64,000 bases of DNA from Toxonevra muliebris. Lineage: Eukaryota > Arthropoda > Insecta > Diptera > Pallopteridae. The number at the start of each line of letters is the position of its first letter. Position 1 is the stretch's first letter. Below the pieces are notes generated by a model. That model searched no databases, had not been told where the DNA came from, and saw only the letters and a list, made by a program, of their open reading frames with translations. The stretch is taken from the NCBI GenBank assembly GCA_963691655.1, contig OY829326.1, forward strand, positions 110,581,388-110,645,387, written 5' to 3'. Below, piece after piece: positions 24,001 to 39,000 of this stretch. The translations under genes and the position numbers were made by a program.

Positions 24001-27000
24001 ACATATTTGTGCGTGTGTATGTGTGTATGCAGTAGTGTTTCATCATCACATTAAATGTGAAAGCTGTTTGACTTTATGATTGATCGTACGTAAGTATACG
24101 CATGCATGCAAACACGGATGTGTACGAATGTGTGTGTGTCTGTGTTGATGTTGCTGTTGTGTGCGGTTTTGTACGTGCGTTTGAGTGCAAACTTACCAAT
24201 TACAGTTAAGTACACTAACAACACTAAAGGCGGATGTGACGAGACTTGACACTCATAAGGACCCTCGTCACGTTCGTTGGCGTATTGGATTAAAAGTTTC
24301 CAATTGTTTGGTTCCTCGAACTCAAGGGAATATCTCGAATCACCGCTATATGTGTGTCGTCCAAATGTAATAAGTGCCAGATCGTCACCTTTACGACGCA
24401 TCCAAGATACCTTATTTAAAAATTGAAAGAAGAAGAAAGTGAATATGAAGAGATATTTGATTTAAAATTATTTTTTTTTTTATATATTTTGATGTATCTA
24501 CAAGTATAAATATATTTTTAATAAAATACAAGATGCGGTGGTTGTTGTAAAAAACATATAAACTTTTTACAATTTTAAGCTTTTTGAAGTTTTAGAATAC
24601 ATAATCTCAGTGTTTGTTTCAAGTTACATGAGCTGCTTGTGGAATTCGGTGTTTCATATTAATGTGAGAATTGTTAGTTTATTAAAGTCCAACCTGTTTA
24701 ATTGTACAGAGTTTTTACCAGTTCAGCTTTCTCCAATAATATGAAATATCACTTATTTCGAGTTTACTAAAGTTGAGTAGTTCATAGTTCGAGGACATTA
24801 TGCCCAAATTCAATGAAATTTTGCTAAGGGAAATACATTCCTGTTTCTGCGTCATTTAGGTTCGTATATCATTCAATACCATAACCGTCTTCCTAAAGTA
24901 CTTATGGGGTTCATAGTGCCGCTGTCTGAACTCTGATTTTGTAGCTGTCAGAGTCGTTTGGCTACCATACACTTCCTTTTTTCGAAAGTCGTATATTAAG
25001 TTCAGTTTAAATAAAAAAAGGTTATTTGCTCATGGTATACCCAGAAGCTTATGATGTTTAATTCTTTAATCAAAGGTTCCTATGCTCCTTTTTCAGTAGG
25101 CTTTATTCCAAATACTCGTCTTGCGATATGGCGGCCTATTTAAATTGAATTTTTGAATGTCCGGATAAACTTTTAATAGGTTTTGGATCTAATGACTTTT
25201 AGGACCTTTTCAACAATACCACTTCCCTGTTTTCTTTAAGTTTCATGTATATTTGGTGATATCCTTTGTATTATCATCTTGTTGCACCATCGTTTTATCA
25301 ACACTCAGAACATATTGCGCCAAATTTTCAAGGTTGGATGTGTTTATTTTGTCAAAGTTCAGATTTGCTTCCAAATTGCATTAAATTTTAAAATTTTCCA
25401 ACAAGAAGCTTGAGAACTTTACAAAATTTAATGCAATTTGGAAGAAAATTTGATCTTTGAAATAATATATACATCCAATCTGGAAAATTTGGTGCAATAT
25501 GCTCTCAGTGTTGTTACAACGGTGGGGATGATAACAAAAGGTTAGCACCAAAAGACACATGAAATTTAAAGAAAACGAGAAAGTTGCATTGTTGAAATGG
25601 TCCCAGGAGCCATTAGATCGTAACCCTATCACAAACATGTATATTTGAGAGTCCAGCGTGAATATATAGGCTGTCATATCGCAAGGCAAGTATTTGTAAT
25701 CATACCTTCTCTTAAACAAGATGTGATAAAAGCTAAAAAAGAACAAAAAAAATAACATTCATCCACATTTTTTCTTCAATAGAATTGCATTTTGCTATAC
25801 CGCGCCACAATTGTGTAAATGGCTTCTTATTAAAAATTTAATTTTTCTTAAATAAAATTGAAATTATATTTAATTTTTTTTCTACCAAATAATTACTTAA
25901 TTAATGAGGATTTTAAGAAATAAAAGGTTTTTCCCGAATCGGCTACATGGTAACATACATATATATTTTACAGCATATATAAAACATTTACACAGTTGTG
26001 TCGCGCACTGTATAGTATATAAATGGAAAACCCTTTATGTTTTGAATCTCAGTGCTTGCAAGTTTCAAAAATAAATCACTCTATGGGTTAAAACAAATTC
26101 CTAGATATTAAAACTCAATGTATTCCTGCTGCAGTGTGGTTTTGAACAAAAATTCTGATTACCCAAAAAGCAAAAAGTCGAATCAATATGTTGCACACAA
26201 ATGGATGAATGCGAATCCGTTTATTTCATTATACAATATATACATAAATTTATAAACAAGATAAGAGATGATGAACAAGAAAGTGGAGGTTCTTAAAATG
26301 AGTCAAGGAGTCATATCGATAGAATTTTTGAAAAATTTGGGAAGAAAGATTTCCATACTATAAAAAGGCCAATAGAAAAGTGTCTGCAGCTCTATCACAA
26401 GCTTTTATGTATATTATGCTAACCGTAAGACTTGTCATTTGTTAGCCTGTAGGTTCTATACTTCCAAAAACCCCTGAATGACTCTAACACCTATTTTTAG
26501 ATATTTAAAGTATACCAAGGAAGTTTAATTGGTATATAAAAAGACTGGGCTTCAGCTGTTGAATATAGGAAATCATTAAGCGGATATGTATATCTAGAGT
26601 ACGGTTGTCCAGTATCGTAGAATAGTCGAAAGCATGCAGTGGCTGCCACTTCGTTCACTGCTTTAAGCTATGAAGAAGCAGAAAGACTCTAGATTTCGAG
26701 AATTCTGATAAACTTGAGCATAATGACTGTTACACTAATATTAACTTATGAGGACAATGTAGGATGTATCGAAATGGAAGAACATTTAGAGCACATTGGC
26801 ATCTATCACTACTTCATCCGTGATCAATATCAATTGGAAATGTCAAAGTAGAACATGTGAAGATACAAAACAAACTTTATATTAAATTTTTGAAGTCACT
26901 AGACTATACTAGATACCACTCTTACTTTTTTAGTTGGCACTACTACCGATGATCGGTCGGCCTCAATGAAGCTTTACCAGTCGCCTCAGCTATGGGCGCG

Positions 27001-30000
27001 AGTTGTCAGTTGGAAAAGCTAAGTGCAATCAGGGCCAAGTGGTCTTTCCAACGGAGATTTGGTTATCCTTTCCTGCACGTTGCACCACAAAGGCTCGAAT
27101 AGAATGCCTTTCTAGTCGAAGCATTATATTTTAATTACTCAACATGGCCTAGTCAGCGAAGCCGCTAGATTTTTATCCGCTTGACTACATCAATTTCGGC
27201 GTACAAGTCATAGAACTCATGAGCTATAGGAAAATGTAAATTTTTGACAATGCAACTATTTCAGTTTCTTTTCATAAAGATACATTTTCATCAGTTTTCT
27301 TTTTTCGTAAAATCATTTTAGACCCAAAAAACGATTTTGCCTCTCTAGTGCCTAGCTTATTGTTGAGAAAACCTTTCATGGTTAACCTTTTTATTATATC
27401 TCTCTGAAATTTGCCCTGTAGTGTTATAGTAAATTAGTCCATTATATTACAATTACTTGCTGCCTTGTTTAAGATTTATGAGTGTTAAAGCTCCAAGTCA
27501 ATATTATTTATAATAAATCTGAATCGCTGAGCCCCGGCGACCTTATTATATGGTACATAGATTTAAAATAATTAAAGATGACACATATAGTTCATGTATT
27601 TTTGCACGTATACCAAAAGGTTATAAAATATAACTGTCATGAAACGATTACGTTTTTTAGATACCCTCATACTACCAACACTTTGGCTAATTTGAAAATA
27701 ACTGCTTTACTTGCTAAGAAAGTTGACCTACTTACTTTTCATTATAAAAAACATGTACCTGCATACGTAACTATGGGTATATTGAAGTATGTATGTATGT
27801 GTCAACATTCCTTTTTGATGACAATTTTTCTCATTGGAATTTTCAACTTTCACTGAACTAATTTTCCCAACATAATCATAAAACTTTAAGGAAGATATCT
27901 TTTTTGGATTTAAGTAGCTTGAAGTCCGCATTGATTAAGCTACTATTTTGCAGTTGGTAATACACAAACATGCAAACACTTACAATTTTATAATGTGTTT
28001 GTATTTTCATCTTTTTACTTAGTTTTTTGCTTTTGTTTTTCTGTTCTTTCAATACTTTTGAAAACGTGGGTCCTTCCTGCCTGAATACACACATACATAC
28101 AAATAAACATTAAGACATATCTTTGCACACGTATATTAAAACGCGTTATATGCGTTCTGGGGGTTACTACGCGTAGCACATAACGCTTGAAGACGTGTAC
28201 GGCATTGAAAATAACGTGAGATGAATTTTATCGCGCAAAGCTTCACTTAACATACAGCCATACATATAAAGAAGAACAACACACAACAATGCCACTCGCC
28301 ACCTCTACCGCTACCGCTGTCGCATATTCACCCACACCTACATTTGGAAAGCGAGAGAGAATAAACGAAGGAACCACATTATGTGCGCCGTATCCACAAC
28401 ATCATCTCTTTTGGCTGTGTGGCTCACTTAGTTATTTAATTTGGTCTTATTGTTCAAGCAACTGTTAACTGACAGGTTGGATGACAGCCATTCTGTCCGT
28501 CTATTTGTATGTCTGTCTGTATTTTGGCTCTCTCGCTGTATGTGTATTTGTTTGTGTATGTGTGTGGTATTTTCTGAGCAGTATATTAGGATCTTTGAGC
28601 AAAGTGGTGAAGTGCGACTTCAAGAGCAAGTGGATTAATTAAACATTTTCGTTTATGTTGGGGAAAATTGCTTAATTAATAAGTGGAGGAATTTATAGTG
28701 TAGAGTGTGAAGTGTATACATTGGTTGTCATCAAAAATTATGTTATTGTATTAAACGGAAGCTGAAATTCATTAAGCTCCCATGGTTTTTCACAAAATTG
28801 GTTTAGCGGAAGTGGTGGGTTTGTCGAAGGAAATTGCTCTTAGTTATTTCAAGTGACATTTTTGCATAAAATAATAATAAACATAAGATTTTATTTAATT
28901 TACACACACTTCAAATACTTGGTGACATATTTTGGGTAAAGGTATACAATTTTCAAACACTTTGTTATTGAATTTCCACTTTTAGTAATGAATTTATATG
29001 TGTATGATGGTATGATGGCGGGAAAGGTAGTAATAAATTTTGTATAGACATATTTTTAATAGAGCTAGTTTGCAAAGCTGAGAGGTTGAGAAAGGATTAA
29101 ATTAAATTAAGTAATTTAATTAATAATTAAATTTTGAACACTTTTTTCTATGTAAACTTATTTTTAGCCAAGCTTCAATCTTTAAATACATTAATACGGA
29201 TAAAGATTTTCCATTCGTTAATCCTCTACAAGAATCAATTTTCTTGAAGAAACGATACTTCTGATATTAGTGATTTGCTTATGCTTTCCGTTCTTGCATT
29301 ATTTTACACATTCGCTTTGCAAATAAGCTATAAATAATTTATGAATCCATAGCTCGATAAGCACACAAGTACACAACAATTCAATGTTTGAATAGGCAAG
29401 GACTATGAAGCTTAATTGTGTTTTCGCATTGCCTTTGCATTGATCTGAAAGATATGTGATGTTTTGTGCTAATTGAAAATGCTGGGCGTATGAGTAACAT
29501 TCAATGGAAATGTAGGCTATAAAGCCAAGTGTTCATGCAGAGATACAGTGTAGTATTCAAAAATCATAAGCTGTATGATCTAAGTTGCATAGATTATGAT
29601 ACGTGATTTGCTTGTAGAGAATTGGAAAACGAAGCGCAAACATGAGTGGTATTCATTGAAAGTTGTTAGAAGCTATACACAAAAGGATATGAAAAGATAC
29701 ATCAATGAATCCAAAATCATTATTCAGAAATTATGCACTGACTTTAATGTGCTTAGAAAGGAATTTATGGTGTTTAGAGTACTGAGCTTGAGCGTTATTC
29801 ATGTTTGGACGCATTAAAATTTTATGAATGATTTGTTGAATATGTGATATTCTATGTACAATCCGATATCCTTTTACAGGGTGACTAGACCCAAGTGCAT
29901 TCAGAATTTTCTTTTTTGTAGCTTTAACATAGGCTTTGGTAAGAAATTTTATTTACTTAATTTTTCCATATCAATTCATTCAATTGGCTATGTTTTACTT

Positions 30001-33000
30001 GTACCTGCTGCCTTGATGTATGCGTAACGCTCGTATCTATACAGTTTTTCGCGTTATTATACAGTTTTTTAGACTCAAAAACCGCATACCGCCTTTTTTA
30101 CCAAAATACTGCGTTTATACTAAGAAAAAATATAAAATTTTTGAATGCTACGAAATTCAAATTTATCAATCGCAATGCAAAATGTGTCAGAGAACAATGG
30201 CAACTCGTGAGTATACTTTGATAGAAGTGGAAACATTGAAGGCGATTCTGATCGTCAAATGTAACTTGAAATATCCATGCGTTGATTTGTGCAAATACCT
30301 CATAGCAAATCCGGAATCGCTTCGTCAAATTTTTTCTAAGCACAAATTCAATACAACTACAGAACTATATATTAAAATGGAGAATGAAGACGATTCAGAT
30401 AGCCAATTTTCATTGAAAAAATGAATACCGCGAAATATACAGTTTTTCCAATTCGATTTTCAGTTTTTTAAAATTTTTTGGTAGAAATATACAGTTTTTG
30501 GTCCGAAAAAAGATACGAGCGTTATGTATGCGGGATTGATCACGAAGGTGACTGTTTAGGCAGAATAAGAGTTAACGAGAGCATCATAAAACACGAAACG
30601 GTATGTAAAATAGAACAAAAAAGTTCGGTCTCAAGCTAATGTATATTTAAAAAATCTAACAATTTCGTTATGTTGACCATCTGCCGGAAAACAGAAGAGT
30701 TTTAAAGTAAATTTTTTGAACCTTCTGTAAAAATTGGTCCTAATTTTAAAACGCTGTCAAAAAAAAAAAAAAAAAAAAAAAAATAGAAAATAATCTTACA
30801 CACATCGATCAGATTAAAAAATTTTTATATTTGAATTGTGTAAATTAATTGACTGAGAATAGTGACTTTTCAGTTGTTTGATACATTAAATTAAAAAAAA
30901 AACTTTGTCAACTAAAAATGTATAAATTTATTTAGCAAATACTTAAAACATTAATACAAAAAATCCAACAGATCGACAGCTAATCACTTCTGATCGATCA
31001 AATAAAAATTTTTGATTTAAGTTCAAGTGAGGGACACTCTTTTCGAAAAAACTATTTTTCAAATTAGCTTATTTCAAGTATGTTCCTATTATGTCCCTCG
31101 ATGTGGGCCGACAAACATGTTTCGAGACCAAATTGGCAATGCCTTAAGTTAGGTTAGGTAGTGCTGGCTGGCTGAAGCCACGCATAGACCTTTAGGTCCT
31201 TAGCGATACCAGATGGCAAAGTCTTACTTTTGACTATTTTAAACAAAATTTTATTATCAGCGCTAATAAGCCGTTATCTTAAGATGAGGCATCTAAATAT
31301 CTGGGAATTGTATTTTTGATCTCTTTTTTATAAAATGCCTGACTTTTGAACTAATGGAATTTTATTTGTTTTTTTAAAAAGTGTGGTTTATCTTATAAGT
31401 AATTGATTTACTTATTTAATATAAATTTAACACGATAAAGAAATCTAAAATGCACATATTTAGTTTTGTTTTCACTTTTCGATTTTTTACGTACATGCAA
31501 ATTTCTTTCTCTTTCTTGTTGTTTAAATACTATGTAAATAAATATTTTTATTTTCAGCTGCATGTCTTATGTGTATATTTTTGATTTTTTAGTGCATGAA
31601 AATCCGAATCATAGTGATAATAATACTAGTGATCGCTGTCGCGTAAGTGGTAATGTGTGTACTCTTGGGCGAAAGACAACTGAATCGATTAGAAATAAAT
31701 TCCAAATTTAATTTTTAAGAGCTTTTCATTTTAATAATTGGGACACGAGGCGTATGAGTGATATGGAATGAAAATAATTTATAAGAAAGCTAGTTATTAA
31801 TTATATTATATGTTATTATATTAACACGATTACCACCCTAAAATGATATAATATTTACCCTATATTCAAATGTTTCCTTACTTAAGAATCAACTTAACTA
31901 GTACAACGAAGAAACGAACGTTTTTTTTCTACTTTAAAATTTCGTTCTCATTATATACTATACATACTTCTATTTTATTTTTATTTTTTTGTATTTCCAA
32001 TTTAATTTTCCATCATTATAAAATCAGTTCCCGTACTCATGCTTGTATCTTACGTTGATTAATTTCAACATCAATAAATAATCTTATATAAATACTTATG
32101 TAAGCTATAGTAAACAAATAAATAAATTATAAACATTCTTTACTACAACTGCAATTCATTCGATAATTAAAACTTACCGTCTTTCCTTGCAGATCATTGA
32201 CTCTACAATGTAAGTGCACGTTTGAAGCTAACTGTGTGCTCACATTAACTGTTGTATATGGATCTGCAAAAAACGGAAATGGTTCGTGTGTGGTGGTTTC
32301 CGTTATCTCGAGTTCTTCATCCTCTGGTGTGTCCGTGAAAGGCGAAGAAAATTCTTGCCAAAAATTTTTGGGAAATGTATCAAATGGGTCTCCTGCTCTT
32401 GGACGCTTTACTGCAAATGCAAAAAAAAAAAACAATGATAATAAGAAAAAATACCAGGAATGAGTAAAGGCGAGTAAATGACCCTAGTATATATGTATGT
32501 AATGAAAGCGAATGAATGTTTATTTAACCTCAAACAAAGAAAAATACTTTGCACTCACCTCACACCCATTAAAAAAAATTAAAAAATAAAAAAAAGATAA
32601 GGAGAAAAATAAAATAAAAATTAAAAAGAATTTGTGCTTGTAAGTGTGTGTAAATGGGAGAGTGTATATATGTAAGTATAAATAAGTAAAATGCGAGTAA
32701 ATACTCCAAGGTACTTCAATGCATTCCTGACATTAACCAGTAACTTTATACTGGAAAATATTTTTAAATGAGTAAAGAGTAAAGTGTGGAGTGTGAGTAT
32801 TTGTGTTTGTGTGTGTGCGGTGAAATGTAAAAAAGGTAATATACAGCTGCAAGCATTTGCAGCAGTTATACTCTCTTAGCAAAATGCTCTGTTGAAATTA
32901 AAAGAATTGCATAGAAAAGGGGAAAAATTATTTCAGTTTTTTCACTGCATGCAAGTGTGTGAAATGAAAGCAACCATGCAATGGCATTTATATAATGCAC

Positions 33001-36000
33001 ACATATTTACATAAGTATTTGCTCATATATATCGAGGGATATACATATGAGTGATTAACACAAGTGATTTTAGAATTTTATATTTTACAATTATACAAGG
33101 TTAACTTTGTTTTTTTTGCACCCGCTTTTTTCTAGACTTAGTTTTATGATAGAGGGGAAAATAATATAAACTTGATTAGAAGTAGAACTAGAAGGTTGAC
33201 TTTAAGTATAAGGAGACCATAATGTACCAGTGGTTAAAAACTAAATATCTTATTTGTAGTAGTACTAAGTATTGTGATCTTGAGGGCGACTTCTGAATCT
33301 TTTTGGTAGAATGTAATTAAAATTTTTTTATATTGCCAAGTTAATTGAATTTAATGGTATTTTCAAAGAAATTATGTTGTGGTATCACTAGAACTTTATA
33401 CTTTGGTATAAAAGCGAGCATATGCTTCTTGCTTTGAGTATCTTATCTGCTTGAAAGTTAGAATATATGTATATACTACTTGTTCTTAATATAAGTTGCT
33501 GTATTAGTGACACAAGTAAAGGGCTTCAGCTTTTTTGCAACACTTTAAAAATAGCAAGGGGAGAATTTTTAGTTAGGGAAGCAGGTACTTATAAAAAGTT
33601 CTATTAATTAAAGAGTTATTATATATATAAAATATTGTTATTATTAAAATGAATAAAATTTAACTTTGCTGTCTCAAGAGGGTAAAAATGTGCATTCTTA
33701 ATGATTAATATTTTTGATATAATTTCCAGTAGAAAAATAAATTTTATTTACTTTTGACTTGCCTCACAGAACGATGCACTTTTCAGCATTATCAATTTGA
33801 AAAAATATTGGAAAAGGAAAAGTGTAATGAAATAAAGAATTAACTCTTTCATGCTCAATGTTGCGTATATGCAACTTTTACTTTTATGTGGCATAAATAA
33901 GGTGTTTAACAAATTTTACTATTAACGCTATTTGTATTCAGTTCTGTTAGGTGTTCTTCACGTTTACTGATTGCCGAACATTTGAAATTTCTTGCTTAGG
34001 TAATTTTTTTTTAATGTTTTGTCTTTGAAGTCCAGCAAAAAACCTAAGTTGCAAAATTTGTAGTAAAATCTTTTACATTATTTTTTGAAAAAAGTGCGTT
34101 TACTAAGTGGAAATTTTCTTTATCAAATATGTTTATAAAAAGTAAGAGAATATGAAAATCAAAAAATTGGAAGAATCGGATTAACCAGTGGTTGTCCATA
34201 GCTCCATAGCTTTTTTTCAACCTTTAATAAAGGACAAAGAAATCAATATAGAAACATAAAATTTGGTGTCATGATTGTGGAAGATCTAAGTAACCATGGT
34301 TTCAAAACAAAAGGTTTCTAACCAGCCCTATTAAAATTCGGGTGTCAGAGGGTTAATATGATCAAATGTGTTTTTGCGCTCTATTTCTCCACACATTCAT
34401 CTTGGCCAACTCTCTGTGATAACTCAACCTTTTGAAAAATGTTCGTGGAATATTTCAAAATGCCTTTTCCTTTCTGATCTCCTGAAAAATGGATGTATTT
34501 TTTTTTTTTTAAACAACGATTCAGATATATACACAAGATACTTTACTATTCACAAATTTTAAGGGCTTATAGAATCTGATTATAATATTTGGATAAAAAC
34601 TCTCCAAATATTAATTAATCTACAGAAACCCGTAGAAAAACTTTGAACACTAAAAATTTCCTTTTTATTTTTATGAACATAAAGATTTTTATTGGTTCTG
34701 AAAATAAACTGATTACTTTTCGTTTTCGGGAACTGTTTTTTTTTTTTTTTTAATTTAGGAACCGATTTGTAAAGAAATATTGAGAAAAGTTTATTTTTAA
34801 TCCGAAAGTTTACTTTTCTTATTACAATAAATCAAGTATTCGTGTTTTAGTAAATTATTTTCTTTAATTTCTAAAAGTTTTCTGTTACCTTCATACGTAC
34901 ATAGATGTTCAACACAATTATGCCTTATAAAGTTCTGGGTTTTTTAGTAGAAGTGTCTCAAAAAAGGTAATTTCCTTAACTTTTTTCTTAACATGGGCTC
35001 TCTCCTTCCTCAGGATATTTTTATTTCAAACCTTTATTGATTTTAACTTTATATACAAAGGTTTTGTGGCAATGTTATATTATGAAACAATGAAAGACGC
35101 ACAAAATGTTCAAATTTTGGAAGCTTTTAGAAATTCAACAAAAATTGTATGGAAAGTATAAATATTGGTCGAAATGTCTATACTTTTAAGATTTGGTGAC
35201 ACCAATAAATATTATTCGATTTAATAAATATTTTTATTTTATGTTTGTATTTGGCTAAAAAATTTAAAAAATTGCAAATCATGATCGAAATTTCGGAGGT
35301 TTCGAGACTCTTGCGGAACCTGAAGATATGGTATTATCTAATTTCAAAAATTTTTTTTACCTTAACTTCGCTGTTACTTTTCGATTTGTCAGCATGGCTT
35401 AAAGATCAGTGTAATTAGATTAAAATGTCACTTAATCATTTTTTTATAATACAATTGACACCAGTGTTTTTAAAATTAGGCAGGAACTACAATACCTGCA
35501 CATTCTATGTTTTGTTTGACTCGGAAATATTGTGGCAGAGTCGGATCGAATGCAACCATAGGAATGACGGAATAAGGCATTTTTAACCACAATAAAAATG
35601 ACTTGGAATCAGTTTGTCTTAAGTTTTTTCAAAGATCTTAGCTTGAAATCTAGATGTCATCATATATGTGATAGTGACGTAAAGCTTTTTATGTCTGAAA
35701 CTATATGATGATAACACTGTATCCGTTAATAGCCCGTTATACCATGCATTCGATCAGTTTGATAACACTGACAAGGAGTGTTTTTTGCTTTCTAATCATG
35801 AAGTTATACTTATTTTTTTCGGGTTTGAATTTTACTGTAGCTATTTTAATTGAATTTTTCTGAATTTTGTTTCTAATTTAAGTTTTATTTATTGAATTTT
35901 ATAAATAACCAAGCTCATCGGGCACTCTAATAAAAAAAATTAAATAAATATTACTCATACTACATGTAGTACCTACACATTACACGACACTTCATTAATT

Positions 36001-39000
36001 TTTATATTTTGTGCAATATTTATAAAAAAAAAAGAAAGCGAGGTTTTTATGTTCTTAGTTCCATCAGTTTAACCCATTTAAGCCTTGACCCTAGAAGGGT
36101 CAAGAAACAGAAATAGAAAAATAATCCCTTTTCCTATTTTTAATTTAACCATTTTTTGTAATTTTTCGAATGAATATGAATCTAATATGAAATTTACTGA
36201 AGTTTTTATATCAAGAAAGAAAGGTTTTCAAAAAATGTGGAATGCTTAAACGCAGTATTGCGTTTTCGCAAAGCAATTATTTAATATTTATGAAAATTTA
36301 AGACCATAAAAATCCAGAATTAAAAGAATTTGCTCATTTTGTAAATTTTTCACATTTTTAGTAAAAAGTGTGCGATTTCGGATAGAAAATCAAGATAGAA
36401 AAATCGATATTAAATAAATGTAAAATAATCTAGAATGATCAATTATAATTTAGTTCTAATCATTCTTAAGCATTTTTTTTTTAGTCAGTGGCTTAGCACA
36501 GCCAAAACCCCAAATGTTTCGTTTTAGTACGTAATGGGTTAAACTTGGTACATAGATAATTCATATCATTGTTTTTCCATACGATTTAGTATGGTATTCA
36601 AGCGATTTAATGAATTTAGAGTTAATGTTTTAACCCTCTCAGGATTTTCGTATACATATGTGTACATGAATTTTTCCTAACTTTAAATTAAATACCAACA
36701 ATTTTAATATTGATGTCTTTGTTGTTTTTTCCTCTATCATTTGCCACCTATTTGGTTACAATCGAAGCATAACCGTCGAAACTATTGTGACTTTTATGTG
36801 ATAACCTGACTTTTTTTTTGTTTTCTCTCTTTTTTTTGTGCGTCAATTTAACAAAATTATTAAAAATACTAAAAAATAAAAAGATGTGTAAAAAAAATTG
36901 CATATGTAGATAGAACCTTCCTCTGTCGATAGAAATACATTTTGTGTAAGTCATATTTTAAAGCTCTCTGAACGCTAAACCTGGACAGGTAAAAATTCGT
37001 GAATAGTTTTTTTTTTGACTATTTGGGGGCTCCTGAATACGAAAACCAACATCCCAATTTTTCCCTACCACAGGAAGTACACTTTTTCCTGAGAGGGTTA
37101 ATGATAGAACATTAATCATATGATAATAACGTATTTACAAAAGCAAATATGTTTCTACTCTTTCAAAACGACTAAACTATTCACTGGTGCTGTGAATTCG
37201 GTCTTAATGTCCTGTCAAAACAGAGGTTATAGTTTTCACTAGGAAGTATAAAATACAAACATTTAATGGCACCTCGAACTGCCTTAGCAAGCGTGTCAAA
37301 TATTTAGGACTTGTTCTAGATTCTAAACTTCAATGGAAAGCTCACATAGCAGAGAGAGTACGGAAAGCCTCTTGCGCTCTCCACTGCTGTAAGAGGGCAT
37401 TAGGAACAAGATGGAGTCTTCAACCTCGAGTCACTTCCTGGCTCTACACAGCAGTGGTCGAGCCTAATGTTCTTTATGGATCCGTCTTCTGGTGGACAGC
37501 AACTGCAAAGGAAGAACGGAATTCATATTGATTACTGGAGCTCTCCGTACTACCTCTACGAAACCTCTCTTCGCAATCTTTCATTGGTTACCAACTTCAC
37601 TTCTGGTTAAGCAACAAGCTAAGTGCCTTAACTCGCTGGATTAGGTCGAACCTAGGCCATGCCAAGATTCTAATCACCAACTACCAAATAACCAACTAAC
37701 GTAGACTATATCTTACCCTTAACTTAAACAACACGATCTTCACCCATTTCCCCAGTAGAAAAAAATAGGTTAATGACGAGGTGGTCACTGACAATTCAAT
37801 TAACATCTATACAGATGGGTCCATATTTGAGGAAGGAGTCGGTTGTGGCATCTTCTCTAGTAAGCTGGTTCCCAGACGCTCTTTCCGACTTCCTGACCAT
37901 TGCAGCGTCTTTTAGGCGGAAGTAATGGCTATATATCAAGCGTCCAAGTGGCTTATTTGTAACGATTCACTCGATACGAATATTCGAATTTACACGTACA
38001 GCCAAGCAGCAATCAAGTTCCTTGCTGGTGTCTTCACTACATCAAAGCTTGTTCTTGACTGCCGATCTTCACGCAACATTTTCTCGAGTCACTCGCAGGT
38101 CCACCTATAATTGCAATGCCTACGAGTTACCAAAACAGAGCTCGCAGCTTGCCGATATATTACCTTCCTGCACCATCGGTGTCCCTTTTACGTCTACTAA
38201 ATTGGCCATTAAGCAAAACTAACTTGAGGAAACAAAAAGATCCTGTTTAGCGGAGCATACTTGTGGTATTCCCAGGCTAACATGGACCACTATGGAAAAT
38301 AAACGGACTAGACAGCTACTCAACCTTAGAAGAAACTCTATCAGCATTACGACTTCGGTGCTCACGGGACACTGTATAATAGGGAGACATGCCTCCAGAC
38401 TAGGACTGCCATTAAATGATTTCTGTCCTCCATGTCATATGCGAATACCCATCCCTGGCCTGGAGGAGACTTAAACTACTGGGCTCACTTTCTTCACTAG
38501 TCTGTTCGAGCTATCTTCCATAAATGTTAAGGACATAGCCAAATTCATTATGGAATTCTCTTGGTTCTCCGTTCCGGAAATGGGGGAGTCGCGCCGTAAT
38601 GTAGTATCACAATGAGCCTCATAGTGCTTAAGTGTGCTTTCTTACAGAAGACTGCCACTCCAACCTAACCGAACATAACTTAACCGTATTTACAACAATA
38701 TGGTTTTTATTTCATTAAAAAAAAAGGAACTATATAATTGTATCACTATACACAAACGAACACCGCGGTGAATCAGTTATTTATAAAAACAATAATTAAG
38801 TATTTAAGTAGTTATGAAATATCATACATTTGCATGTAAACGCCAAGTTCTTGGAAAATTATATGGTAAACAAAGAAATATTATTTAAAATTAATCATTT
38901 AATTTACGTATGCATTAATAGATTTAAATTTCATATTAATACCTACTCATTAATTTTTATTCAATTGATATTGTATTGTAGGTAGGTATACGCATATTAT

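Noticed and set aside
25381..25758. 125-residue minus-strand open frame as a gene
   Set aside because: It runs along one arm of the inverted repeat, and the other arm does not keep a frame.
30020..30424. host gene of 134 residues
   Set aside because: Lies inside a 500-bp transposon with perfect borders and starts in its target duplication.
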